From: Macrostomum hystrix
Lineage: Eukaryota; Platyhelminthes; Macrostomidae
Direction of reading: 5' to 3'
Assembly (NCBI GenBank): GCA_950097015.1
Contig: CATNEN010000002.1
Coordinates: 2,976,001 to 3,040,000 of the forward strand
Length of the DNA: 64,000 nucleotides
Below, in pieces: positions 46,612-57,149 of the stretch (position 1 is its first letter; every line of letters starts with the position of its first letter). The translations under genes and the position numbers were made by a program. The notes beneath the pieces were generated by a model, which did no database searches, was not told where the DNA came from, and was given only the letters and a program-made list of their open reading frames with translations.

Positions 46612-47650
46612 CAGGGTTGCTAGAGTGTTTGTCAGGCAACTGAAGGTTCAGGGTAGCTAGGGTGTCAGGCAACTGAAGGTTCAGGGTAGCTAGGGTGTCA
46701 GGCAACTGAAGGTTCAGGGTAGCTAGGATGTCATGCAACTGAAGGTTCAGGGTAGCTAGGGTGTCAGGCAACTGAAGGTTCAGGGTAGCTAGGGTGTCAG
46801 GCAACTGAAGGTTCAGGGTAGCTAGGGTGTCAGGCAACTGAAGGTTCAGGGTAGCTAGGATGTCATGCAACTGAAGGTTCAGGGTAGCTAGGGTGTCAGG
46901 CAACTGAAGGTTCAGGGTAGCTAGGGTGTCAAGCAACTGAAGGTTCAGGGTAGCTAGGATGTCATGCAACTGAAGGTTCAGGGTAGCTAGGATGTCATGC
47001 AACTGAAGGTTCAGGGTAGCTAGGGTGTCAGGCAACTGAAGGTTCAGGGTAGCTAGGGTGTCAGGCAACTGAAGGTTCAGGGTAGCTAGGATGTCATGCA
47101 ACTGAAGGTTCAGGGTAGCTAGGGTGTCAGGCAACTGAAGGTTCAGGGTAGCTAGGGTGTCAGGCAACTGAAGGTTCAGGGTAGCTAGGGTGTCAGGCAA
47201 CTGAAGGTTCAGGGTAGCTAGGATGTCATGCAACTGAAGGTTCAGGGTAGCTAGGATGTCATGCAACTGAAGGTTCAGGGTAGCTAGGGTGTCAGGCAAC
47301 TGAAGGTTCAGGGTAGCTAGGATGTCATGCAACTGAAGGTTCAGGGTAGCTAGGATGTCATGCAACTGAAGGTTCAGGGTAGCTAGGGTGTCAGGCAACT
47401 GAAGGTTCAGGGTAGCTAGGATGTCATGCAACTGAAGGTTCAGGGTAGCTAGGGTGTCAGGCAACTGAAGGTTCAGGGTAGCTAGGATGTCATGCAACTG
47501 AAGGTTCAGGGTAGCTAGGGTGTCAGGCAACTGAAGGTTCAGGGTAGCTAGGATGTCAGGCAACTGAAGGTTCAGGGTTGCTAGGGTGTCAGGCAACTGA
47601 AGGTTCAGGGTTGCTAGGGTGTCAGGCAACTGAAGGTTCAGGGTTGCTAG
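46612..47650. repeat. Minisatellite, about 33-bp unit, about 31 copies
   Basis: The unit contains GTAGCTAGG and GTCAGGCAACTGAAGGTTCA. Two variants (GGTGTCAGG and GATGTCATG) alternate in a non-random mosaic. The array directly precedes the EGF-TM exon on the minus strand and probably forms its last intron. The 383-codon frame across it is an artefact. Confidence 0.9.
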
Positions 47651-48300
47651 CGTACTAAAAAATTGTTTTAAAAGTTCACTTTTTGAACATATAAAGAAGA
47701 AATCAGAAAGAAAGAAAGCATTGTTTAAGAGCCTGCTTCGATAATAGTTTAATTGGCGGATAAACTGGATAACAAAAAATGCAATTTTTAAACCGGGTTC
47801 ACTGGTTCAATAAGTGAAATATTTTTTTGAAAACGCGCAGAGCCTTATGATAATTTTACGCATAGCAAAATAGTTTTTTTACACCCTTTTGTATAAATGC
47901 TTCTGCAATTCAAAGGTTTGTTTAAAAATAGAGAAATGATGTTTAATATGAATAAATATAGAACAACGGCAACATTTTAGAAGTACATCATAGCAAATAG
48001 TAAGATTAGATGAGTGAAGCATCTTTTTTATGACTAAATCCTCAAAGTGAAAAACAAATTATAAAACTATTTAAATTTGTTTATTGGAATATATAATCAA
48101 CAACTATTACTATTAAATAATAGTTACAAACAGTAATCTGTCAAACAAATAATTAAGAAATGGTAGAGCATTAAATTAGGGCCATAATAGGATATGAGAA
48201 TACCTGAAATTAATAGATCTGTTAAATTTTATAAATTATAAATAGATTTTGGACCATTAGAGGATAAATTCTAAATGGCTTATAGGATACTAAAAATTTA
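47651..48300. other. AT-rich unique spacer
   Basis: No gene or repeat was recognised. Confidence 0.4.
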
Positions 48301-48309
48301 TAAACTGAT

Positions 48310-48720
48310 TCATAAAGGATTCGAACTGGATATAAGGATTCTAAACGGATTTTGGGATCAAAGGGATTCGAACTGGATTTTAGGATCAAAGGGATTCGAA
48401 CTGGATATAAGGATTTAAGGATTCTAAACGGATTTTGGGATCAAAGGGATTCTAACTGGATTTTAGGATCAAAGGGATTCTAACTGGATTTTAGGATCAA
48501 AGGGATTCTAACTGGATTTTAGGATCAAAGGGATTCTAACTGGATTTTGGGATCAAAGGGACTCTAAATGGATTTTGGGATCAAAGGGATTCCAAATGTA
48601 TTTTGGGATCAAAGGGATTCTAAACCGATTTTGGGATCTTAGGGATTCTAAATATTGTTTTGGGACTTAGGGATTCTAATTTCTAAATTACTTTTAGAAT
48701 CTTAGGGGTTTTAAAAAGAC
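48310..48720. repeat. Degenerate tandem repeat, about 25-28-bp unit, about 14 copies
   Basis: The unit contains GGGATCAAAGGGATTC followed by TAA(A/C)TGGATTTT. Homogeneity is highest in the middle (48440-48560) and fades at both ends. Confidence 0.8.
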
Positions 48721-48940
48721 TTCTGGATTTAAGGGTTTGAAGTGAATTTCGGCACTTTATCAATGCATTCTGGGATTTAAGCGAAGGTAAAATGGGATTT
48801 TAGGTTCCGTTAAACACAAAGTACTTTAATCTGATTTTTAGTTAGCCCAACTAATTATACTGACCTACAAAGAACACAATTTCGAGTAAAAAACACAAAA
48901 AGCTTTGAGATCCCCAAGTTGCACGCAGGCATCTCATTCG

Positions 48941-50120
48941 TCACCAGTCGCAGGGCTCGCCAAAGCGACCAACCAGTGCGTCCTGGTCTGTCAGGTCCTT
49001 CTGCAGGCGCTTCCTCATGTAGAAGATCGGACAGTCGCGGCTGGTGCAAAGGACATCCTCGTGCAGCGAGCCCTGACAGCGCTGGCACTCAGTCCACAGC
49101 CGGTTGAATTTCTCTTCTAGGACACGCAGAACTCCAACCTGCAATGACAGCCGATATGTTGCGAAAAAGAGAAAAATCGAAAAGTAAAAAAAACAAAGAT
49201 CGTACGAAATCTTGAGTCTAAACAAATACTCAAGATAAAATCAACTTTTTTTCCGATATGTAGTGAAAAAGCATCAGGATGGAAACCCTACTAAAACGCG
49301 ATGCCTAACGAAAGTTTCAGAATCAGAACTGAGATTGAACTTAAATCTCCGATATCCCGATATATCCCGATATGCGTTGAAAACTGCCATTAATAAAGTC
49401 ACCTTTTAGGGCAATTAGGCCGATATGTTTCGAAAAAAATCTAATTGTTGTTCAGATATTTTCTCGATTATAAAATGCTAGCTATAAGATAGATTAGGTT
49501 TGAAATCCTTACGATATGTTTAGAAAACTTTATAAGCGAGATCATGTTTTTAACAAAAATATAATTTTCAACAATCTGATAAAGCAGAAGTCCACCCGAT
49601 ATGTATCGAAAACCAAGCCGAACTGAGCACAAACCTCTTTTTGGTAGAGCGCAGACTCGGCTGGCTCACAGTGCTTGCACACCGCCCCGTTAGCGGCGTC
49701 GGCTGGCAGGACGGCCTTGCAGCCGAGGCAGGCGGCTCGCCTGGTGGCAAAAGCTGCTAAGCCACCGACCTTAGAGTGCACGACAGCTTTAACTCGGGTG
49801 TGCTCACCGCTGAGCAGCATGGAGCGAGCTTTGCCGTCGCCCAGAATTGGTTCGAATAGGCGCAGCAGCGGATTAGCCAGCTGATTCTCCAGGTAATAAT
49901 CCGTGTCGATGGGGATATTGTTCTCTAACACGTAGATGGGATCTTCGGCCTTCTGATAGGCCGGGGTGCCTTTGGCAGCCGACACGATCACGTAGGGCAC
50001 GCGGTCGCCCAGCTGAGGAGCTGAGCCCGGGTCGCGCTTGCGAATCTTATTGGCCAGCTCCACGTGAGCCTGCTTGCCAGCGTACTCATCGTCTGTTTTA
50101 GTCAGCTCCTTGCTGATCAC
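48941..50120 (-). CDS. POLD1: DNA polymerase delta catalytic subunit, C-terminal two exons
   Basis: Exons 50120-49635 (162 codons, phase 0) and 49138-48941 encode 227 residues. The first starts after CAG with [16 protein letters not shown] and runs through [18 protein letters not shown] and [15 protein letters not shown], the thumb region of family B polymerases. It then has the CysA zinc module (CLGC ... CKHC). The second exon carries CysB (CQRC ... C-x4-[15 protein letters not shown]), which in Pol delta holds a 4Fe-4S cluster and binds the B subunit. Sequence conservation with animal POLD1 is very high. The exonuclease and palm exons should lie at higher coordinates on the minus strand, but 50121-51400 holds only repeats and transposon DNA follows. 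The rest is either beyond a very long intron or absent. Confidence 0.93.
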
Positions 50121-50267
50121 CTGAGCTCAACATTGTGGGCGATGAGAGACATAAGCGTGACTGAGTTTCTACTGTGAGTAGGCTAACTAGCATTTTTTAA
50201 ATCTGCGAATTTTTAAGCCATGCCACATTAGACCACAGAATATACAGCCATAGACTATTTAGGGATT

Positions 50268-50482
50268 TTTCTACTAATCTACCATAGACTACTAGTCAGG
50301 GCTGGTTCTACTAATCTACCATAGACTACTAGTCAGGGCTGGTTCTACTAATCTACCATAGACTACTAGTCAGGGCTGGTTCTACTAATCTACCATAGAC
50401 TACTAGTCAGGGCTGGTTCTACTAATCTACCATAGACTACTAGTCAGGGCTGGTTCTACTAATCTACCATAGACTACTAGTC
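50268..50482. repeat. Tandem repeat, 37-bp unit, about 6 copies
   Basis: The unit contains CTACCATAGACTACTAGTCA and GGGCTGGTT. Copies are nearly identical. It lies just upstream of the visible POLD1 exon, in its intron. Confidence 0.92.
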
Positions 50483-50747
50483 AGCCCGTCAAAAAATTCA
50501 CCCGGAAACTTGACCCGGAAATTAGTGATCCGGGTTAGGAAACACTCACATTTGCGGGTGAAGGCCCGGATCAGAAAATTTGACCCGGATCACCCTCTTT
50601 TTTCAGGGACTATGATCCGGGGAATTACATGATTTTTATTTCCCGGAAAAAGAACTCAATTCGGGCAAAAAAGTCTCGATACGTGCCAATTTCCCGGTCC
50701 AGTTCACCCGCATCAGAGATGGTTTCCATGTGAAGCCCCGGATCATC

Positions 50748-51021
50748 GCCCGGATCAGGTTTCCCCGGAAATAGGTGTTAATCTGGGTGAGAAAGACAAG
50801 ATCTGGGTGCATTTCCCGGAAACTGTGACCCCGGATCAGCGGTGGTTTCCGTGTGAAGCCCGGATCTCTGCCCGGATCAGGTTGGCCCGAAAATCAGAAA
50901 TGTTCCTGGATGTATCCCTGAAGCCAAATCTGATCCGGGGTCACAGTTTCCGGGAAATGCACCCAGATCTTGTCTTTCTCACCCAGATTAACACCTATTT
51001 CCGGGCAAACCTGATCCGGGC
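50748..51021. repeat. Foldback element with 91-bp inverted arms
   Basis: Arms 50748-50838 and 50931-51021 are reverse complements with, as far as I compared, a single mismatch, separated by 92 bp. CCCGGATC or its complement occurs at both arm ends and many more times across 50490-51020. The flanking stretch 50490-50747 shares the same words (CCCGGATCA, TTTCCCGG) in both orientations. No transposase is inside, so it is either a MITE/foldback transposon or part of a larger CCGG-rich repeat family. Confidence 0.8.
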
Positions 51022-51572
51022 ATTGATCTGGGACTTCATAAGTGTAAATGAAACGAATTCTTTGGTCAAGATGTTCGACAGTCTTTATGCTTTAATTCTC
51101 TTACCAGTTCATGATGGCATTGCTAGTTTGGTTACTACTGCTGTAGGACTAGTCTTTGTTGTTTATTAGTAGCAAGTGTAGCAGTAAGTTAAATCGAGAA
51201 GAAATTATCTTGTGGCAGCACGACGGACAGTTAAAACATTTGGGTTTGAGACGACAGAGCGAGTAGACGAGCAGATGTGCTACAGTCCGTAGTGAAACTC
51301 TAGATGGGGTACCAAGTTGGTGAGACGAAAAGTAGACACTTTACTAAACCGCTTTTAGTTTTACGCCCCAATAGTTTAGCACAAATCCATAATGGCGTAT
51401 CCAAAAAGAGTACAGATGGCAATCAGTTTGAGCAGCTCAGGCACATAGTTGAAGTTGATTGAAAATAACGATAAAGGCTATTAACGTTTCAGTCGTCAAT
51501 TTCCAAAATGTCGCATCAATTAACGTCGCAACAATTAACGATCTGCGCGATGAGCTGCGCGTTTGCGTAATC
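51022..51572. other. Spacer before the transposase
   Basis: Unique sequence; no terminal inverted repeat of the following transposon could be recognised. The transposase frame is open from 51459, but its first ATG is at 51573. Confidence 0.4.
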
Positions 51573-53559
51573 ATGCCGCGCCCGCACTCGGCGAGACGTG
51601 AGACACGCCGCACTATAGCGGAGGTCAACAGCATTTGGCACGACCTGAAAGGCTGCAGCATCGCTGATTCTGTGGCAGTCGTCGGTTGCGACAGCGTCAG
51701 CAAATTCATTGAAACGCACTGCGTTGGCGTGCTGCACATTGATGGGTCCATGTTGGCTGTAGGAGATAAAGCTGTGGGGCAGACGGCGCAGACGCAGGCG
51801 TCGGCGATGCCAGCCACCACAGCTTCTGCATCAGCAGTGATCATGCCGAATGTTGAAAAGAGGCGTGACTACATGCGCGAGTACATGAGGCGCTACAGGT
51901 CCGCTAACGCCAATGAAACCGATAAAAGCATGAGTAAAAACCGTCCGTTATCTGGCGCTGAGAGGATGCAGCGACTGCGAGATCTCGCGTTTCTCGAGAA
52001 ACGTAACAATGCCGCAGGCGGCAACGAGCAGCCTCGAGAGAGTGACACAGGCGACAACGAGCAGTCTACATGGAGTGACGCAGGCGGCAGCGAGCAGCCT
52101 CGAGAGAGTGACACAGGCGACAACGAGCAGTCTACATGGAGTGACGCAGGCGGCAGCGAGCAGCCTCGAGAGAGTGCCGCAGGCGGCTGCGATTCGCAGT
52201 CCGAAGACGATCCTTCCTGCGTTCCTGCACGTCGTCCACATGTCTACATAGGACCCGCCATCATCGACTCGCCAATTTTTGATGGACCAGCTGTCTCATT
52301 GAGAGGTGCCGTCCAGATTCTGCGGACGCTTTTCCTGCAGACAAATTTAGCCACACCAAAGCGACAGACTGTTCTCACCGCACTGCAGCGACTGATGCCC
52401 GGCTGTTCACTTCCTTCTTCGGATTACGTGTTTTCGAAACTTGCGGCCGAATTAGAGGATAAATCAGTCGTCGGTTCGACAATGTGCCATTCAGTCTGTA
52501 CTCAATGTCTACGTACCTATCCGGGTCGGAATGTCTTGTGCATTCACTGTGGGACGACAGAGTGCCTTGCCCACTTCTGGCAGTTTGACATAGCTAAGCA
52601 GATTGCCAAGCACATTGAAGCCGGGCTGCTTGAGGCCGTATTTTGGCCTGAGTTGGTGTCGTCGTTGGATGAACAGAAGAATTACTACGGCACGAGCATG
52701 TTGTACCAGCGCTTCTTGCACAGCATTGCTGTAGAACGTCGTGCTGATCTATCGTACACACTTTGTAGTGACGGCTTCTCAGTTCACACGACGAGCTGCA
52801 CTGAGGTGTGTCCGGTATACATGAGTATCACCGAGATTGTGCCACGACAGCAGTGGAAGTTTGTCATTTTGTGTGGCCTTTGGGCTGGCAAGGCAAAAGT
52901 TCATCCGGCTTCGTTCTTGCCAATCGTCATTGAACAGCTGAACACACTCCGCGAATCTGGAATGGATATTTTCAATACAGCCGGTGAAACCGTCCGACTG
53001 CGACTGCATCCTCTTCTAACAATTTTCGATGCTCCCGCACGCGCCGATGCGTTAGGGCTGAAGTGCTTTAACGCCGTATACGGCTGCGATAAGTGTTATA
53101 TACAGACTCACCAACAGCCCGGCGGATACGGGCGCTTCTTTCCCGCCGCTATCACTCCTGCTATGTTGAATGCAGCCAGGGCAAAGGGTTGCGTTGAGCC
53201 AACTCTTAGAACATTAGCGGATACGGGCCGTTTGGCTTTGCAGCAGCCAGAACTGCATACTCCGACGCGGCAGATTAAGTGCATACTCGGTGTTGTTCGA
53301 CTATCTCCTCTGACCAGACTTGTTGGTTTCGACTACTTTCAGGCAAGTCCACCTTGCTATCTGCACCAAGCATGTTCAGGTTTATGCCGCGCCTTGCTCC
53401 ATCAGCTATTCCTCGTCCGAAGGGAGAAACCCGACCCAAATAGCACATGCCCTGACTTGCATGCTCGGATTGCCAATGTGGACCAACAAGTAGCCAAAAT
53501 AAAGATTCCTAGAAGCGCGAATCGCGTACCACGGAAGCTGCGAGAAGTGAAGTATATGT
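51573..53559 (+). pseudogene. CACTA-like (Transposase_21 type) transposase, N-terminal two thirds
   Basis: Open from the ATG at 51573. It has a basic N-terminal region with MREYMRRYR (about residue 100), a Ser/Gly/Glu-rich stretch of two and a half copies of a 22-residue repeat (66-bp DNA unit, 52009-52180), and a C-x2-C-x10-C-x2-C zinc knuckle (CTQC ... CIHC). The first catalytic Asp is in LCSDGFSV. WAGKAKVHPASFLPIVIEQL follows, then the second Asp in FDAPARA, then GCDKC. This is the layout of CACTA/EnSpm-like DDE transposases. Protein-like sequence stops at KLREVKY (about 53557), where a hairpin element starts. The frame then runs into that hairpin to a stop at 53669. The remainder resumes at 55691. 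Confidence 0.8.
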
Positions 53560-53560
53560 T

Positions 53561-53691
53561 ATTCCCCACTTGTTTTATTTATTTTGGTCGTAAGCGGCTG
53601 AGGACGCGTTTATTGGCCGAGGCGAAGCCGAGGCCAAATAAACGTGGCCGAAGACGGTTACGGCCATAGATAAGTCAAACAAGTGGGGAAT
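53561..53691. repeat. Hairpin element 1 (131 bp, MITE-like)
   Basis: Terminal inverted repeat ATTCCCCACTTGTTT at both ends, with further imperfect pairing inward (GGTCGTAA against GGCCGTAA) and an inner palindrome at about 53608-53645 (TTATTGGCC ... GGCCAAATAA). It lies exactly where the transposase coding sequence is interrupted. Confidence 0.8.
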
Positions 53692-53793
53692 GATGTATTT
53701 ATTACTCAGTTCGTGTCAAGCGAGAGGAAAGTTACGATGAAATCCGGCAACGTACTTACCAGCGACTTATCCAGCCAAAAAACCACAATGAGT
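53692..53793 (+). other. Protein-like stretch between hairpins 1 and 2
   Basis: One frame reads YSVRVKREESYDEIRQR and continues to NHNEYC without stop. The composition looks coding, so this may be the displaced N-terminal part of the recombinase gene or of the split transposase. It is too short to assign. Confidence 0.3.
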
Positions 53794-53959
53794 ATTGTAC
53801 CCTTTTGTCTATGGTTTCCGGCATTCATACTTGCGGTAACAATTTAATTGTTTGTCGGCTTTTTTCGATTGTTGCCGGATTTCATCTCCAGCATGAAATC
53901 TGGACATCTGTCTATGGCTGAATCTCAGCCATAGACAAGGGAAGTCAAAAGGGTACAAT
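53794..53959. repeat. Hairpin element 2 (166 bp, MITE-like)
   Basis: Terminal inverted repeat ATTGTACCCTTTTG. A second, internal perfect palindrome lies near the right end (TGTCTATGGCTGA ... TCAGCCATAGACA, spacer ATC). TGTCTATGG also appears near the left terminus, giving three related sites. Confidence 0.8.
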
Positions 53960-53965
53960 AATGAC

Positions 53966-54060
53966 ATATACCGATTTTTTTCGGCAGCAATTGCTCTACT
54001 AAGCTTCAGCCGCTACGCGGCTTCAGCTTACGCAATTGCTGCCGAAAAAAATCGGTATAT
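53966..54060. repeat. Hairpin element 3 (95 bp, 29-bp perfect arms)
   Basis: Arms 53966-53994 and 54032-54060 are perfect reverse complements (outer bases ATATACCGA, inner GCAATTGC), around a 37-bp loop that itself holds AGCCG ... CGGCT. The right arm is in frame with the recombinase coding sequence that follows. Confidence 0.88.
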
Positions 54061-54104
54061 ATCGTTACATTCCTGACGACTTACTTGACTTGACTCTGCC
54101 GGAC

Positions 54105-55505
54105 ATGGATTTTAATCTTGACCTGTTCATGGTGGCCGAAGGCGACAAACAACGTGATGGAGTGGTTTCGAGTCGGCATGCGATGATGAACGAGTTGGAG
54201 TTGAATTTGCAACTGGAGAAAGCGATACCAGAAAATACTAAAAAGAAGGCTGATTGGATCGTCGGCGTATTCAAGAATTGGCATGAGCAGAAGACTGCTT
54301 GGTCAACGGGTGGTGGTCCATCATTAATGGTCCTGAAAGATCTCTCGGAGATGACGAAGCCAGATCTGAATTTTCTTCTGAAGTACTTCGTAATGGAAGT
54401 ACGCAATCAGGATGGAGAACGGTACACTTCCACCACTCTCAAAGACTTTGTGTCCATGATTCAATGGTACTGGCAAAATGTGTTGAAACAAAACTGGTCA
54501 ATCTGGAGGGACGACGCCTTCCGGGAAACCCGTGTCGCATTGGATGCGGCTATGAAGGTGGCTACCAGAGAAGGCAAAGGTGCTCGCTTGAACAAGGCTG
54601 AAACAATTCCAAATACGATTGAGGACAAACTATGGGCTGATGGTGTGCTGGGTGTGACGACGCCGCGCAGCCTACTAAACGCCGTCGTGTGGCTGTTAGG
54701 GAAACATTTTGCCCTGCGTGGCGGTGCGGAACTACGTGACCTAGAATTTGACAGGCAGATTCAACTGGAGTCTGTTGGATGCCACGAGTGCATCGTCTAC
54801 AGAGAAAATTGAGCGACCAAAACCAATCAAGGCGGTCTGAAGGGATTGCTCCGTGACCCGAAGGTAGTTCGTGCGTTTCATACGGATAATCATGAACGCT
54901 GCCCAGTGTGTATCTACAAAGAGTACACGACAAAGCGTCCTCCTAATAGCGAAGCCGCCTTGTTCTTGGCGGTGAATCGGTCGTGGTCGCCTGGTTCAGC
55001 CTGTTCATGGTTCATGCGATCTCCTGTCGGACGGCACACTCTCGCAGAGACAGTAAAGACATGTGTCAAACTAGTTGCACCTGAGGATACCAGCAAGTAT
55101 ACCAACCAGAGTTTGCGCAAAACGGCTGCAACAAGACTTCATGAAGCCGGTGTCGAACGTGCCGACATTTGTCGCGTCACCGGCCACAGCTCCTCGGCTC
55201 TTGAAAGGTATATCGGTCAATCCGTGACTAAGCAGAAGGAGGCCTCGGCAATCATTGCCGCAAGAGAAGTGAACCAAGTGACAAACATCAACGCTGGTGG
55301 AGATTCCATGACGCACATAGTCTGCCAGAGCCAGGCCTCTGCCGTCATTACTACCACTGGAGCTACTACTGCTACCTCTTCTAATGTTGTTGCCCACCAA
55401 GGACAACAGTCAACTGTCGCCGTCAACTCCGACAGTCCTAGTCCTAAGAAGATGCGAATCGAGATCTGTGGCGAATCGAATAAGGTCACGATTACTTTCG
55501 ATTAA
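54105..55505 (+). pseudogene. Crypton-type tyrosine recombinase (DUF3504-like), one in-frame stop
   Basis: The frame is open from 54036 (no ATG before 54105) to 55505, interrupted by a single TGA at 54810-54812. N-terminal part: helical core-binding-like region (ADWIVGVFKNW, FVSMIQWYWQNVL). Catalytic part: HFALRGGAELRDL with the first Arg; then, after the TGA, TNQGGLKG and a Cys/His block (HERCPVC). Next comes SLRKTAATRLHEAGV with the second conserved Arg region, and VTGHSSSALERYI with His and the nucleophile Tyr. This is the Crypton/DUF3504 pattern also domesticated in KCTD1, QRICH1 and ZMYM proteins. The element interrupts a CACTA-like transposase. Its termini are not resolved: the insertion spans about 53560-55690. 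Confidence 0.8.
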
Positions 55506-55690
55506 CAATTTTTGTTTTTGAGAACTCAATGACAAAAGTGCAGTACTTCGTTCGTTCTTCGTTTCTTACACGTTATTTCGTTCAAACAGAAACTCTAAAG
55601 TACTCGGGCCAATAAATAATTTATTGTCCCGGCCAAATAAATTTCTCTCGCATCAAATAAATGCTTTCCTTAGTCTATGACCGGGCCTAA

Positions 55691-56662
55691 CTGGGCAATA
55701 AACAGTTTCGCGGCCACGAATTCGAGTTCTGGATCGTCGCCTACTTACCTATGTGCCTCGAGGACTTCCTGGCTGAGTCGCATCGCGATCATTACCTATT
55801 CTTTCAAGTCGTCTCATCTGCTCTCTTCTGGTTGACCCTAGAAGGGGGACCCAAAAGTGAGCTTCTGCATGTTCGAACAACGCTTAAGTATGTCTACGTG
55901 GCACTGGAAACTCTCTTCTCTGTTCGACATCAGTCATACAATGCTCATCATGTATGCTCACATGGTTGACTATGCCTACCTGGCCGGACCGTTGCAAAGA
56001 CAGTCCTCCGGCCTGTTTGAATCAATGCATTATAGGCTAAAAATGAGACTCAAAGGGACGCGCCTGCTGGACGTCGAACTGGTGAACATCGTGGAACGTA
56101 TGGTGGCAGCGTCGCAAGGACTGGTAGGTGGAGCTACTTACCGACCTCACCACAATGACGGAGGTGCTTTATGCGACGATTTGGATGCGCTGTTGCAAAG
56201 AGGAGTCTAGGAACTCCAGCAGGATCTTGGACGTCAGTGCTTTGCGACAGTGGTCTCTTTATTGAAGTATTCAAAGCTGACATGCGCCGCCGTCGCCGCG
56301 TATCCTGCTTCGTTGGTACGTGGAGTAGTCAGGACGGCACCTTCCATTTTCACCGTGTACGGCACATCGTTGAGTCAGCCAATCAGATTGCAGACGAGAC
56401 GCCAGTTCTAGTTGCTACTCTGCTCAGATTGCCTGTGCAGAACTTAGAAATAGAACCTCTGCACGACATGTCAGGCGTTCTCTTTGAGTCGGACATACGT
56501 GGGTGTCGCTTTTCTCATGTACGGCGGCTCCTTTGTGACCCATTTGACGATACTGATGACCGGCCAGTTAGCCTAGTGCCTGTGGACGAAATCGTCGGAT
56601 GTTGTGCCGTGTCCGAGACGCATATTGCGCTGCTGCCGCACCCTCAACTGGGTATGAGCTGA
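55691..56662 (+). pseudogene. CACTA-like transposase, C-terminal third, frameshifted
   Basis: It resumes the transposase of 51573-53559. HEFEFWIVAYLPMCLEDF, YNAHHVCSH, DYAYLAGPLQRQSS and GLFESMHYRLK reproduce the block around the third catalytic acidic residue of this family (N-x-H-x-x-x-H ... GPL ... FE). Two frameshifts occur, near 55955 and between 56150 and 56210. The last part, in the original frame, ends at 56662 with a beta-rich domain (SCFVGTWSSQDGTFHFHRV). The copy is inactive. Confidence 0.75.
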
Positions 56663-57149
56663 TGCACACGCTTAATTGGTAACTTTCCCGATCGAATTAC
56701 GTAAATTCTTTTTTTATGGCGAACTGAATTCATTGCTGATGTATTACATTTACTCTGGGCTCGTACTGTAAGGCTGTCGTAATTTATAACAAGTTTATAA
56801 GTTTGATCTTAGCAAGTTTTTGACATGTTCGCAGTCGCCACATTGACGCCGCTTCGCCGGATGCCAGCCTGTCCGCAGTCGGCCACTGCCTGTTGCCGTG
56901 TATTGATGCATGTATTTTACTTTCTATGTCGCGCTGTATAACATGTCTTTAATACAAATTATTTCATTTCTCTATGTAATTGGTCATGACAAACCTTTCT
57001 ATCTGTACCTGTCTTCAGTAATTCTATTGATTATTTCCGTCGGGTTTTGGAAAATAGTGTAGCCTGTGTAGCCTAGTTGTTAACAAGCCGGCCTAAAGCA
57101 GCACTTTAGATTCACGCTCATTCCAGTCAACGCAAGCACGCTCGCTATA
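56663..57149. other. Spacer after the transposase
   Basis: AT-rich with no gene. CATTCCAG at 57126 is a good splice acceptor 24 bases before the next ATG. Confidence 0.4.

Noticed and set aside
46478-47629. 383-codon leucine-rich-looking repeat frame on the minus strand
   Set aside because: Regular 33-bp minisatellite, and the adjoining real exon (46170-46559) uses a different frame.
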